Source: Luidia sarsii (taxonomy: Eukaryota; Echinodermata; Asteroidea; Paxillosida; Luidiidae). Taken from it: a stretch of 64,000 bases of DNA. The notes beneath the pieces are model-generated. The model did no database searches. It was not told the origin of the DNA and saw only the letters and a program-made list of their open reading frames with translations. The position numbers and the translations under genes are program-made. Within the stretch, counting starts at the first letter, position 1, and each line of letters opens with the position of its first letter. The stretch spans positions 2,399,501 to 2,463,500 of the forward strand of contig OX465105.1 of NCBI GenBank assembly GCA_949987565.1, written 5' to 3'. Below, piece after piece: positions 45,779-57,895 of the stretch.

Positions 45779-48700
45779 TCAATATTCTATATCGTGGTGG
45801 TGGTACTCGTCTCGCTGGTCGTACCTCTCCTGGGTGGGCGGGGCGTACTCCTGAATGGGAGGCAGGCCCGTCACGTGACGGACACTGGGTGACGTCATGG
45901 CAGCGCCGTGGTGGTTGCGGGCTGGGCCGGGCCAATAGCCGCTGTTGTCCAGCCCAGGATCGCCGCGTGCTGACACGGACGCGCTGGTTGCCATGGAGAC
46001 GTTGTCGTCATGTTGCCGCCTCCCCTGCACGTCCCCGGATGTTGGTTGGCCGCCAAGTTTCCTCAGTTGCAGGTCAGGCCGTCTGCAAGACAGTGTACAC
46101 GTTAGTCTAATCTCCACAAATGCGTGTATGAACAAGATTGAGGTACAGCACATGAAGTTATTTCAACCTGGAAGTATTTCGTGGTTTTAAAAGGCTTCCT
46201 GGTTCGAATTCTCACCATGGTAATCAGAATTGTCATTGCAACGTGTGTGGGTTTATATACCTGTTCCATCGGCGATGTAACCAGACCATAGTCAGAGACA
46301 ATATGATAACGCACACAGCGAGCACGCCTAGAAGTCCAAAGAGCAGGGGTTCCAAGGAAGCTGTGATGCAAGACAAACAGGAACCCTGATCAGCTGATGA
46401 AGGTATACATAACCAAGAACACACTCATCTGTGGCACGAGATAAGTGCCGTGTCTTACTCAGTGTGCAGTACATCAACAATTCTGTCCTAATGTCTAAAT
46501 TATTCCTAGACAATACAAACGTGGACATTTATACAGCAGCTGAAAAGGGATGGTATCGCCTGAAGAACTATTAGTGAACAGAATTCAGACAATGGGGAGT
46601 TAGTTTGGCTGCTTCTGACTTGAACAAATATCTGTATTATACATGTAATCACAACTATTTTGAGGACCTGATATGTCGATGCTAGCAGGACCTGCCACCC
46701 TAAGGTTCTGTTACATGTATGTTCAAACATCACGCATTCGATGGTTTTATCCTTAGAATGCCATGCAGCGAAGATAGTGATATCAACTCTCTGCACACAT
46801 TGTTACGCACACAAAAAGCGGTCCTTTACGACAAACTATGTTCTACTATCATCCTTACCTTCTGGAGCAACAGTAGCTAATACCACTTCTGCAAAAAGAA
46901 AAGTCAGAAGAAATTTGGAGTTATTGTATGGAATTTGGTTGACATTCGAATCATTTTTATATTGAGGAAACAAATATTAAGTTTGAATGTTTAGGTCAAG
47001 TAACGAAAATTACCGAGACTTATATCGTTAACTTTTATTGCTTTGAAGAGAAAAATCTGATCGGAAATTATTTCTACATCAGCATTTTCGGCTAAATATC
47101 AACTGAAGTCAATACAAAAACCTTTGCAAACTGCTCACTGACTAAAATGACCTGCAATAAATAAATCTCAAAAGTTAGAGGGCCTGACGTTTCGATCCTA
47201 GCAGGACTTTTGAGATTTAAATATCAACCAGTAAGATTATTTGTCACCACAGTTGGTCAAATTGGAATTCGAAATTCCTATCTTTTCTAAAGCAAGCACG
47301 ATGGAAACGATCTAATATATGAAGGTTTGTGGTGACACCATGTATAAGGTCTCGTAAAGAAGAAGTGTGGTTCTGAAAAGAACCCGAGTGGTAACTCAGA
47401 CCGCACCTCTTCTTTAAGAGACCTTATACATGGTGTCACCGCAAACCTTTCTACAATGTTTTACCCACCATGCAAAGCCTTAAGTCTTATTTATTCAAAC
47501 GATCTTATAACCCAGCACCATTTCACCAAACGCTTTACCAGTGCACGCACGGATGATAAGATTAAACACTAACTCGTCGTGTAAGACACGATTTGGCCTG
47601 AATTCACTTTAAAACCTGAAAATCTCAAGCCGTTTTAAATCATTCCGATCACCAGCCCCACGTGTGAACACAAGAGCGCCATTATTAAACAAATTATAAA
47701 TTACACATCATGAATATTACCTTGTTCGCAGTTGAGACCCATGGTTCCTTCTTCACATGTAGCATAGGCCACAGCTGCGCTGACTCCTACATCAATGGGC
47801 ATAGTATCTGACTGGCGCCGTCTACGAGAGGCGATTCCTCCACTGACAACCCTCTGAGTGAGCACCCGGAGCAAGTAGGAGCGACCGGGCAGGAGGCTGG
47901 TGATCAGAGCCGTGGCTGCCCCGCCTGGTAGACGGGTGCCGTTCACCCACTCGGGGTTGCCGTTCAGTCTGGAAGTCGGGATAGATGCACGCGCAGCAAC
48001 TGGTGTTTAGTGGCCTCTGTCTCTGCCTCGGTCTTGGGTGCGGTCTGGGTCTGGGTTCGGGTCTGGGTCTGGGTCTGGGTTCGGGTCTGGGTTCGGGTCT
48101 GGGTTCGGGTCTGGGTTCAGGTCTGGGTCTGGGTCTGGGTCTGGGTCTGGGTCTGGGTCTGGGTCTGGGTCTGGGTCTGGGTCTGGATTCGGGTTCGGGT
48201 CTGGGTCTGGGTCTGGGTCTGGGTCTGGGTCTGGGTCTGTATCTGGGTCTGGGTCTGAGTCTAGGTTCGGGTCTGGGTCTGGGTCTGGGTCTGGGTCTGG
48301 ATTCGGGTCTGGGTCTGGGTCTGGGTCTGGGTTCGGGTCTGGGTCTTGGTCTGGGTCTGGGTCAGGGTCTGGGTCTGGGTCTGGGTCTGGGTCTGGGTCT
48401 GGGTCTGGGTCTGGGTCTGGGTCTGGGTCTGGGTTCGGGTCTGGGTCTGGGTTCGGGTCTGGGTCTGGGTCTGGGTCTGGGTCTGGGTCTGGGTCTGGAT
48501 CTGGGTTCGGGTCTGGGTCTGGATTCGGGTCTGGGTCTGGATTCGGGTCTGGGTCTGGGTCTGGGTCTGGGTCTGGGTCTGGATTCGGGTCTGGGTCTGG
48601 ATTCGGGTCTGGGTCTGGATTCGGGTCTGGGTCTTGGTTCGGGTCTGGGTCTGGATCTGGGTCTGGGTCTTGGTTCGGGTCTGGGTCTGGGTCTTGGTTC

Positions 48701-51700
48701 GGGTCTTGGTTCGGGTCTGGGTCTTGGTTCAGGTCTGGGTCTGGGTCTTGGTTCGGGTCTAGGTCTGGGTCTTGGTTCGGGTCTGGGTCTTGGTTCGGGT
48801 CTGGGTCTGGGTCTTGGTTCGGGTCTAGGTCTGGGTCTTGGTCTTGGTTCGGGTCTGGGTCTTGGTTCGGGTCTGGGTTTGGGTCTTGGTTCGGGTCTGG
48901 GTCTGGGTTCAGGTCTAGGTCTGGGTCTTGGTCTTGGTTCGGGTCTGGGTCTTGGTTCGGGTCTGGGTCTGGGTCTTGGTTCGGGTCTGGGTCTGGGTCT
49001 GGGTCTGGGTCTGGGTCTGGGCTTCAGTCTCGGTTCTGGTTCTAAGTCTTGGTCTTGGTCTTGTTCATTTCTCGGTCTCTTTGTGACTTGTTTTCTATCT
49101 TTGTTTCTGTCCCTGTCTCTGTCTCTGTCCCTGTCTCTGTCCATGTTTCTCCCTGTCTCTGTCCCTGTCTCTGTCTTAGCTGACTCTGTTTCTGTCAATG
49201 TCTCTATCTCTGTCACTGTCTCTGTCCCTGTCTATCTCTGTCTGTAGTTTTGTCTATTTCTCTGTCTCGTTCTCTCTCTAAACTAAGAAACAATTAGTAT
49301 AGGAACACCATTTACTTCATGATGGAGAAAGTCTCTAGACTTACTGGTACTGGACCATATTCCAATCGGCATTCACCATCAAGTCTGGGTCTTGGTCTGG
49401 GTCTGGGTCAGGGTCTGGGTCTGGGTCTGGGTCTGGGTCTGGGTCTGGGTCTGGGTCTGGGTCTGGGTCTGGGTCTGGGTTCGGGTCTGGGTCTGGGTTC
49501 GGGTCTGGGTCTGGGTCTGGGTCTGGGTCTGGGTCTGGGTCTGGATCTGGGTTCGGGTCTGGGTCTGGATTCGGGTCTGGGTCTGGATTCGGGTCTGGGT
49601 CTGGGTCTGGGTCTGGGTCTGGGTCTGGATTCGGGTCTGGGTCTGGATTCGGGTCTGGGTCTGGATTCGGGTCTGGGTCTTGGTTCGGGTCTGGGTCTGG
49701 ATCTGGGTCTGGGTCTTGGTTCGGGTCTGGGTCTGGGTCTTGGTTCGGGTCTTGGTTCGGGTCTGGGTCTTGGTTCAGGTCTGGGTCTGGGTCTTGGTTC
49801 GGGTCTAGGTCTGGGTCTTGGTTCGGGTCTGGGTCTTGGTTCGGGTCTGGGTCTGGGTCTTGGTTCGGGTCTAGGTCTGGGTCTTGGTCTTGGTTCGGGT
49901 CTGGGTCTTGGTTCGGGTCTGGGTTTGGGTCTTGGTTCGGGTCTGGGTCTGGGTTCAGGTCTAGGTCTGGGTCTTGGTCTTGGTTCGGGTCTGGGTCTTG
50001 GTTCGGGTCTGGGTCTGGGTCTTGGTTCGGGTCTGGGTCTGGGTCTGGGTCTGGGTCTGGGTCTGGGCTTCAGTCTCGGTTCTGGTTCTAAGTCTTGGTC
50101 TTGGTCTTGTTCATTTCTCGGTCTCTTTGTGACTTGTTTTCTATCTTTGTTTCTGTCCCTGTCTCTGTCTCTGTCCCTGTCTCTGTCCATGTTTCTCCCT
50201 GTCTCTGTCCCTGTCTCTGTCTTAGCTGACTCTGTTTCTGTCAATGTCTCTATCTCTGTCACTGTCTCTGTCCCTGTCTATCTCTGTCTGTAGTTTTGTC
50301 TATTTCTCTGTCTCGTTCTCTCTCTAAACTAAGAAACAATTAGTATAGGAACACCATTTACTTCATGATGGAGAAAGTCTCTAGACTTACTGGTACTGGA
50401 CCATATTCCAATCGGCATTCACCATCAAGTCCCAGCCAAGTTGCAGAGAAGAACTCGTAGCTATTTCCAGAACCACATCGAAAGCTCCGATGGACGTATA
50501 GTCTGCAAAATGCAGTGACGGGGAAACGTGAGGCAAAGCCGTGGGCAAAGCTGACGAAGATTACAACAATTTATAAACCGAGTTTCGAATTAATTCTACA
50601 ACAAGTGGAGGGTTTGCGGTGACACCATGTAGCACTTCTCTTTCGAGAAGGAGTGTGGCTCTGAAAAGAGCCACACTCCTTCTCGAAAGAGAAGTGCTAC
50701 ATGGTGTCACCGCAAACCTTCCACTTAGTATTTCCACCATGCAAACCTTCAAGTCTTAGCCGAGTTACTGGCTCTTTTCAGATTCAAACTCCTTCTCATC
50801 TAATTCTATAACAGGCAGTTCTTTGATATTGGGGCCCTGGGAATGGTAGCTTGCCATGCTCAGGTAATCATCTCTGCTTGATGAGGTAAAAAACAAAAAG
50901 ATGGTGCTATTGGAGTCACATACCTGTATCGCACTGCGTGCGGCCCTGCCATCCACGCCTGCACGTCTGGGTCAACAGCACCTGGCTAGCAATGACCGTG
51001 GAGTCGAGTCCATACAGCAGGCGTATCTCGTACGTGGTCTCCTGCTGCAGCCTGGTCAGGACGTAGACGCTGTGCTGGCCAATGCTCAAGGTGCCGTTGG
51101 TCCAGATCTGCTCGTCCCGCACTCGGAACTGCAGCTGGACGAAGCCCACGCCCAGGGAGGTCAGCCAGGAGACTGTGATGGACACGCTGCTGACTGATGT
51201 CACGTTGAGAGTGTTGATGAAAGGTAGAGTAGTGGCTGGTACCAGCGTGGTTGGAACATCTGCAAATTCAAATAGATGGGTACAAATTCCTCAATACAGA
51301 TTAAGACTTTTAGGACCACTAAATTAATAAGACCATCAAGTAATCGATTTCAGGTCTCTTGCTGGGGAAAAAAGGTGTAGTTGATTAACAATAGCACAGC
51401 AAACAATGAATAAATATAAAGTGAATAAAGACGCCCTCAAAGCCTCTTAGAATGGACTTTATGATTCCCCCATTTTTTCTCAGAATCACACACAAAGAGA
51501 TTCTTATGTCGTACCCGCTGTAACCGCAAACTGTTTCTGACCTGCTACCTTCATCATGAATACCCTGAAATCTTATCTGGATAAAAATCACATACACGTA
51601 CATGGAATGACTGCAGACACGGGCTGGAATCACTTCATTTATCCCTATACAAACTATATTGCATGTCGAGTGTTAGAATGGAAGGTACGTTCATCAAGAG

Positions 51701-54700
51701 GTCTCGGGTTCAATTCCCGGTCCAGTCACATTTTTCTTTGCCATTTTTTCTTTCTTTCAATTTGTTCAAAAGTATCCAGTCAAATTTCATTGGTTTGTTT
51801 GAACGTATTTGACAGTGTAAAGACCCCCAACAGACCAAGCATCATTATATCTATAAGGCCTCGAAAAGGACCATCTAGGGTTTGGTCATGGATTTGGTCT
51901 TGTCATTCATCCTAACTGACAGCTAGCAATGTCCTCGATGTCATGCCACAGCTATCTGTCCATTACCATACGGTTGAAGTTACGCCTCACGTCAAAAAGA
52001 TCATCGGTTGGGTATCAGATGATTTGACCCGTCCGATGTCGTTTCCACCGGATAGCCATCGTGTATTTTTTCACCCCACAGTCCAGTACAATCGGCTTTC
52101 TACCGGGGGGAATTTTATCGGTCGGATGAACTCAACCGGCACTCAACCGATGATCTTTTTGCAAAAGACCTAATTATACCGAACAGGGCTTACAGTTTTC
52201 GCAGTTGACACCGAAGTAGGCTGGTGGGCAGGTCAGTACGGTCAGGTCATCGCTACTGAGCACCTCAGAGTCCAGAGGACTGAGCAGTACCCGCACCACG
52301 TAGTAAGTGGACGGGGTCAGGTTATCTATGGTGATGGACTCGCGTCCAGTCTTCAGCACGGCCAGGGAGGTGAACTTGCTCTCCGCCTGGGGTCGTATCT
52401 GCACCTCGTACGACTCGAACTCCACATCCACATCGAAAGCCACTCTCACGAAGGTGCCGGAGGCTTCAATCAACCTCAGATCGTACGCACCGGAGGAGAA
52501 ATCTGTTAAATGATATCGGAGTGGGGAGAAAAGACGAATTTCATTTTAACCAAGGTCCAAATATGGAATGGCAACATTAACAGTGCGTTGATTGTCTGGA
52601 TCACAACCAATCAAGCATTTCAAAGGATTTTAATTACCCGATGCTTCTTTACTTCGTGTCGCAATGGTTTTAACAGTGTAGTCCCATAACATTCTTTAAA
52701 TTACCCCTAATATAGAACACTTGTACATCTCGATCTTTTGCAAAGGTCATCAGTGTGACTGGAAAGAGCTGAAGATGCACAGAATATCAGCGCCAAAATG
52801 GACGGTTTGATCTGTCTCGTCGGATCATGCATCTACTCGTCAGTCCGTAAAAGCCGCCGCACACCAGAGCTATCTGCTGAGCAGACAAGTCTCTCGTGGC
52901 CGTTAGCTCAGCACGCAGCTCTCCGTGTGCACTGAAGCTTTGGTGGGATTTCTGCCCCAAGACGCCACGAGACCAATCCTGTGTGATTTGTAAACTCGTC
53001 GCGTGCGGCGACTTGAGCTACGTGCTGAGCAAACAAGTACCGACTGGCCAATGAAACCGAAAGCACTGTTCACGAGATGGTTTCCCCCCCCCAAAAAAAA
53101 AAAAAAAATTATGGCTCAGCGTTCTTAACTGGTTAAATTCTAAGAGAACCAATGAATAATTATGCTTGATGAGCGGCCTTACTGCCTTCACAGTTGATTC
53201 CCTGGAAGCCGTTGATGCACGTAGCGACGCTATACGTCTGTGAGATGGTGGCATTACCAGCCATACCCACGAAGACGAAGCGAACCGCGTAGTTGAAGTC
53301 GGCATCCAGTCCGTCTAGGATGTAGACGTCACGAGAGGCGGGCACGGTGGGGCCAGTCAGCCAGGCCTGGCGGGTGACTGCCGCGGTGGCTCGGTACTGG
53401 GCGGTGACGGTCTCGGCCTCCAGGTTGGAATCTAACTGGAAGGTCACCGAGGAACTGCCTCTGGCGAAGACGCTGCCGTCATACGGTAGGGCTGATTCGA
53501 GAGAAGAGAGAGAAAAAAACAGTAAAGGAAACTCCATGAAAACCGCTTGGCGTCAAAGAAAAGACTGCAAAAGTCCTGATCAGTGATGTCACAAAGCAAC
53601 ACATCCCAACGGTGCTAAAATAATGTCATTGACGTATCATTCCTAAGTTATACAAACATGTCACTGCAACCTGCAGACTATTTCGTCAGTCAGGCGTTTG
53701 CAGCATTACACGTTATACATGTACTTTCAAATGAATGTCAAGCATTGGACAGCAGCCAAAGCTTGAGTCTGAGCCTCTACCGCACTTATCGAAAAGGACC
53801 ATCTAGGGTTTGGTCATGGATTTGGTCTTGTCATTCATCCTAACTGACAGCTAGCAATGTCCTCGATGTCATGCCACAGCTATCTGTCCATTACCATACG
53901 GTTGAAGTTACGCCTCACGTCAAAAAGATCATCGGTTGGGTATCGGATGATTTGACCCGTCCGATGACGTTTCCATTGGATAGCCATCGTGAATTTGTTC
54001 ACCCCGGAGTCCAGTACAATCGGTTGGCTACCGGGGGAAATTGTATCGGTCGGATGAATTCAACCGGCACTCACCCGATGATCTCTTTGACAAGAGACCT
54101 TAGGGATATCATGCTGTTGACTTACACTCTTGGCAGGAAGCACCTTGGTAGAAGTTACTGCACGTCTCGTACGTTTCCTCATCGGTGTACGCGTCGCTCC
54201 CCGCCTTGGTACGCGCGTGAATCCGCACCAGAACAGTCTGCTCAGGGTCCAAGCCGAACAGGGTGGTCTCTGTGGCCGTGCCGGGCAAGAGCGCCCCCTC
54301 TAGCCAGGAGTCCTCGCCCGGCCGCTGGTACTCTGCCTGGTTCCATTCGGTTTCGCTGGTGAGACGCCACGACACAGTGAGCGAGCTGCTGGTAGCAGTC
54401 ACCAGAGCGAGGTTGTAGATGGAGAAATCTGAGGACAAAATTGGGAGCCACAAACAAAGACTGTTCAAATGACAAATCAAAGAGATATACAATTTTAACG
54501 GAGTTTGGTCAATTCAAGAAAACATTTATTACTGGGCTGCCTCAACTGGGCTGCCCCTGGTAGACCTTCCACGACTAGTCAAGGATAACTCGAGTAAAAG
54601 ATCCGTGGTAGACCCTGGGATGCAGATAAGATACTGCACGGTTGGAGTACCAAGATGGCAGACAGCACCTTCAGTCCTGTCAATCAATGCATCGTCCAGT

Positions 54701-55439
54701 TTGAATGACGAGTAATGTATAGGATTGCGGGTTGTCTTACCTTCAGAGCACATCAGATTAGTGAAGCCCTCGGGACACGTGCTTTCGAAAACTGAGTCCC
54801 CAGTTAGAGTGAGGCCGTTCTTGTCAAGAGCCAACCGCACCTCGTAAGTGGTGGCCACATTCAAACCACTGATGGTGTACTCGGCGACTGTCGGCTGTAG
54901 GGACTCTCCGGCCTCGAACTCCGATCCCATCGCTAGAGGGCGCCACTCCACCTGCAGACCTGCCACGGTGACGTACAGTGTCCAGGACACGGTCAGGGAC
55001 GTGCTGTCCTTGTTGGTGACAGTGAGGTCGTACAGCGTGGTCACCACCGTGGTGGGTGACGGTGTGCTTGGGGGCTGGGTGGTGACAGTCGTGGTAGGAA
55101 GAGTGGTTGTCATCAGTGTGGTCGTGACAATGACAGTGGTGGTCTCCAATTGTGTAGTCGACTCTGCTGTAGTACTCTCTTGAGTTGTCGACATCTCTGT
55201 CGTACTTGGTTGAGTTGTCGATTCTGCTGTAGTACTCTCTTGAGTTGTCGACTCTGCTGTAGTACTCTCTTGAGTTGTCGACATCTCTGTCGTACTTGGT
55301 TGAGTTGTCGATTCTGCTGTAGTACTCTCTTGAGTTGTCGACTCTGCTGTAGTACTCTCTTGAGTTGTCGACATCTCTGTCGTACTTGGTTGAGTTGTGG
55401 AGTCCAACGTTGTCAGGTCTACCATAGTTGTCATTTCAA
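45779..55439 (-). CDS. Single-pass membrane protein with six fibronectin type III modules
   Basis: Exons in transcript order: 55439-54741 (5' edge uncertain, possibly 55460), 54428-54126, 53491-53183, 52502-52194, 51259-50924, 50502-50391, 47968-47721, 46888-46859, 46360-46261, 46082-45779. Phases agree; at least 915 aa. Exon 1 gives a Thr/Ser-rich stalk (STTQESTTAESTTQPSTTEM) then FN3-1. Exons 2-5 are each one complete FN3 module of about 100 residues in a 1-1 phase frame. FN3-6 is split over two exons. Each module shows the core Trp (SLTVSW) and late Tyr/Leu (TYEVRL) and ends in a Cys hook such as TCPEGFTNLMC, TCINGFQGINC or TCEEGTMGLNC, resembling a half EGF-like motif. Then a short linker, one TM helix (LLFGLLGVLAVCVIILSLTM) with a basic stop signal (HRRWNRR), and a cytoplasmic tail of about 100 residues ending HHHDIEY. 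A start codon and signal peptide were not placed. Family name unknown; probably an adhesion or recognition receptor. Confidence 0.85.
47115..47220. mobile_element. Family B fragment
   Basis: gcaaactgctcactgactaa, then aaagttagagggcctgacgt and tttcgatcctagcagga, close to the 26045 copy. In the intron between FN3-6 and the linker exon. Confidence 0.6.
47322..47465. mobile_element. Foldback family A, compact copy
   Basis: gaaggtttgtggtgacacca ... centre ctgaaaagaacccgagtgg ... inverse ending tggtgtcaccgcaaacctt. Each arm is about 60 bp with a few mismatches. In an intron of the FN3 gene. Confidence 0.75.
48028..50066. repeat. GGGTCT hexamer array, carried in a 1,046-bp tandem duplication
   Basis: The plus strand is (GGGTCT)n with GGGTTC, GGATTC and TGGTTC variants: about 1 kb at 48028-49030 and about 680 bp at 49386-50066. 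The two blocks belong to a duplication in which 48340-49385 equals 49386-50431 at offset 1,046. I saw no difference, and the two sets of long open frames have identical translations. The Gly/Leu, Gly/Ser, Trp/Val and Arg/Pro open frames are artefacts. It lies in the FN3-6 intron. The G-rich strand is the transcription template. Confidence 0.95.
49340..49386 (-). pseudogene. Duplicated partial exon of the FN3 gene with its 5' splice site
   Basis: The 1,046-bp duplication carries a copy of the last part of the 50502-50391 exon. On the minus strand it reads ACTTGATGGTGAATGCCGAT ... GTCCAGTACCA then gtaagtctag. The exon body upstream of ACTTGATG is not copied, so no acceptor is linked to this decoy donor. 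Confidence 0.8.
50605..50724. mobile_element. Near-perfect palindrome, family A
   Basis: Two 58-bp arms (gtggagggtttgcggtgaca ... ggagtgtggctct) and their inverse meet at a tiny gaaa loop. I count one mismatch. It shares the ends of family A. It is in the intron between FN3-5 and FN3-6, about 100 bp from the exon. Confidence 0.85.
51863..52169. mobile_element. Foldback repeat in the intron after FN3-4
   Basis: Begins aaaaggaccatctagggttt. It contains an inverted pair aaaagatcatcggttg (about 51994) and caaccgatgatctttt (about 52146). About 90% identical by eye to 53791-54100. It ends only about 25 bp from the exon donor. Confidence 0.7.
53791..54100. mobile_element. Foldback repeat in the intron after FN3-2
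   Basis: Sister of 51863-52169 in the same orientation and the same place relative to the preceding FN3 exon, ending about 26 bp from the donor at 54125. This points either to module-plus-intron duplication or to two insertions of one element. Confidence 0.7.
55138..55420 (-). repeat. Coding tandem repeat (about 90 bp) for a Thr/Ser stalk
   Basis: The unit gttgtcgactctgctgtagt + actctcttga + gttgtcgacatctctgtcgt + acttggttga repeats about three times. On the minus strand it encodes STTQESTTAESTTQ-PSTTEM-type runs in frame with FN3-1. It is likely O-glycosylated, mucin-like and length-polymorphic. Confidence 0.85.
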
Positions 55440-55460
55440 CTGTAGAACACAACAAAAATT

Positions 55461-56300
55461 CTGAAATAAGCAGAGAAGTGCAACTGATAATAGAGGTAGT
55501 ACGTGTACTTCTCATGTACACGAAATCAGCATTGTAGAAGTCCACAGAACAGCGTAGTCCCATATCCAATTATGAAAGTTCTATCCTTATACTATTTGAA
55601 CCAGAATTTCCTGAAGGCAGAACAATGTATTGTCATGGTAACTCAGTTGTCACATTAGCCTATATTAGCTCATCAACCACAAGCACAGGCATGGCCTGAA
55701 AATCATGTTGGGGTTACCATGGAAACACAAAACCAGGATGGGAAAGCCTTTGCATAATATTAGAAAGGTGCACGAAGTCAGAGGGCCCATAGTTTAATTG
55801 GTAGTGGACTTTCTCAAAGCCCTTTGTGAAGAGAAAGAAAAACAAGGCACTGCAATTATTATTATATGGCTTCGATCTCTCTAGAAGTTCTAGAATTATG
55901 TAGCTAAAGTAAATTGAAATAGTTACGGAGTTTAAACAGATATATTCATACCTATTTATTTAAACATATATATTATAAACAGATAAATTTAAACAGATTT
56001 ATATTTGATATATTCAAACAGATTTATGCCTTTGAGAAAGGTCCTGCTAGGATCGAAACGTCAGGCCAAGTAAATTTTGAGATTTGCATTTTGGTAATTT
56101 TAGTCAGTAAGCAGTTTGCAACATTTTTGTATATCAGATTTAAATTTAAACAGATTTATATTTCACTCTCTTCCCCCTTCCTTCGTGTACATGTATCTGT
56201 GTTGTCCTTGTCACTCTGCCTTTGAGAAAGGTCCTGCTAGGATTGAAACGCCTCAGGCCCATTAAATTTTAAGATTTATATTTAAACAGATAGTGTCCTT
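55461..56300. other. Flank of the FN3 gene with family B copies
   Basis: Family B arms at about 56025-56135 (gaaaggtcctgctaggatcg ... gtaattttagtcagtaagca) and 56216-56280. AT-rich filler with repeated aacagattta motifs. The missing first exon of the FN3 gene may lie here or further right; none was identified with confidence. Confidence 0.5.
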
Positions 56301-57895
56301 TTACGGACTCCGTCCAGAAAACAGCAGAGTCACGCTCGTGAGCTTGAAACCTGTCGCTAGTCTTTTTTCAAGGCAAGTCTCTGCCACGATAGATTCTTTT
56401 TACGCATTGAAAAAAAGACTAAGCGAGGCCAAGTTAGATAGCCAATTCCTTTCTTGAAATATGATTGGTTGAGGGTATTGCGCAGCGAGCCAGCAAATGC
56501 AGAGGTCTACAGCGATGCCTCGGCTGTTGGTTTTGTTTGTGCGATTTCCATGGTGCATGAAATAACGAATTTCGTGGGTGTTTTTTTAATATTACAATTC
56601 AATACAGGGCAGCCCACTAAAAGAAATCATTTTTATTTTGCCTTGTGTCATTTCGCTTTGAACGAAACAGAAAGACAGACCTCCGCTTTTAAAAAGAGGA
56701 GGGGGGCAAGACTGCACTATGTAAGAGAGCAACGTATTATTATTATTATTATTATTTATTTATTCGGCCAAGGAAAACAAACAAGAAGTACATTCAGGGT
56801 GAGAAAGGTCATACAGTCTATATCATGGAAATTCAAGATGGGAAATAAGCATAACGAGCAAAGGAAACTATCTCTGACTTTAACTGACTTAGCTAGCGTT
56901 GGTATCCCAGCCTAGCCTATAATGGATAACGGTGCTCTAATAATAATAATTAAAAAACCAAACAATTGATATGATTTATACTGTTCCAAATCCTGTCTGT
57001 AGAGTGCTGTAGGCGCAATTAGATGAAGAGAAGTACAAAATACAAATGCATGAGAAATCAAAAGGAGGCATTGAATAAGTGAGTTTTTAGACCGTTTTGA
57101 AATGAATCTAGTGAGGAGCATAGGGTGCATGGGCCCGGCATGGGCAAAAGCTCGTGTGCCCCAAATTGTAGCGAATTCTGGAATTACAAGTGAACCGGAG
57201 TTAATGAACGTAAGGATCTAACAGGGGTGCAAAAAATTACTATAAACTAATATTATACTGAGGAGAATGCAGTGCTCTTCAATCAAAAGTAGAATTTTAA
57301 AAACAACGCAATCTCTGACCAATGAAATGATTTCAAAACTTACCATCTAAGCTATTAACCCCTTAAGTGACGACATTCGCAATTAGGCAATTAGTCAACT
57401 TTCTATTTATTTTTTTATTTTTTATTTTTTTTGGGGGGAGAAAAATTCTAGCGACCGCTGAAGTATTACATCAACTGGATTAAAATTAACTCTATCTTAA
57501 AATTTAGTGGGCCTGACGTTTCGATCCTAGCAGGACCTTTCTCAAAGGCTATCTTGTTCATTGCCATAATTTATTATAAGCATTACATCCAGAAGCCCAG
57601 TATCAATATGAGAACAAAATCTTCCTCAATCGGCATGCAACCCTCCTGTCTTTGAGATTGTACCATAGACCTTCAAACTTTGGGTCAGTTAAATCAGTAA
57701 GCCTACGCAGTTTGTAATAATTATAATGAATTTCCTTTTGTAAATGTATAGCCTATAGGCCCTATATGCTTAGTAGTTCAGATGAATTATATCACGTACC
57801 ACAGGAGCCTTACCATCAAGCTAAACCGTCGAACATAACAAAGATGCTATGTGACAATAATCACAACCTCTAGGTATTTTTGGTTAAAACCAAAT
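56301..57895. other. Intergenic, little structure
   Basis: Contains a small (tta)n tract near 56738-56760 and another family B arm at about 57498-57552 (gtgggcctgacgtttcgatc). An open frame of 153 codons at 56454-56915 is unrecognised and has no splice support. Confidence 0.45.

Noticed and set aside
47985..50293. Very long open frames (up to 420 codons) of Gly/Leu/Ser or Arg/Pro on both strands
   Set aside because: They are frames through a hexamer repeat with no stop codons. No start context or domain is seen, and the region is inside an intron of the FN3 gene.
55440..55569. Start of the FN3 protein at an ATG inside the continuous frame upstream of exon 1 (MRSTRTTSIISCTS...)
   Set aside because: The stretch looks like a polypyrimidine tract with two acceptor AGs (55461 and 55440), so an intron end is more likely than a signal peptide.
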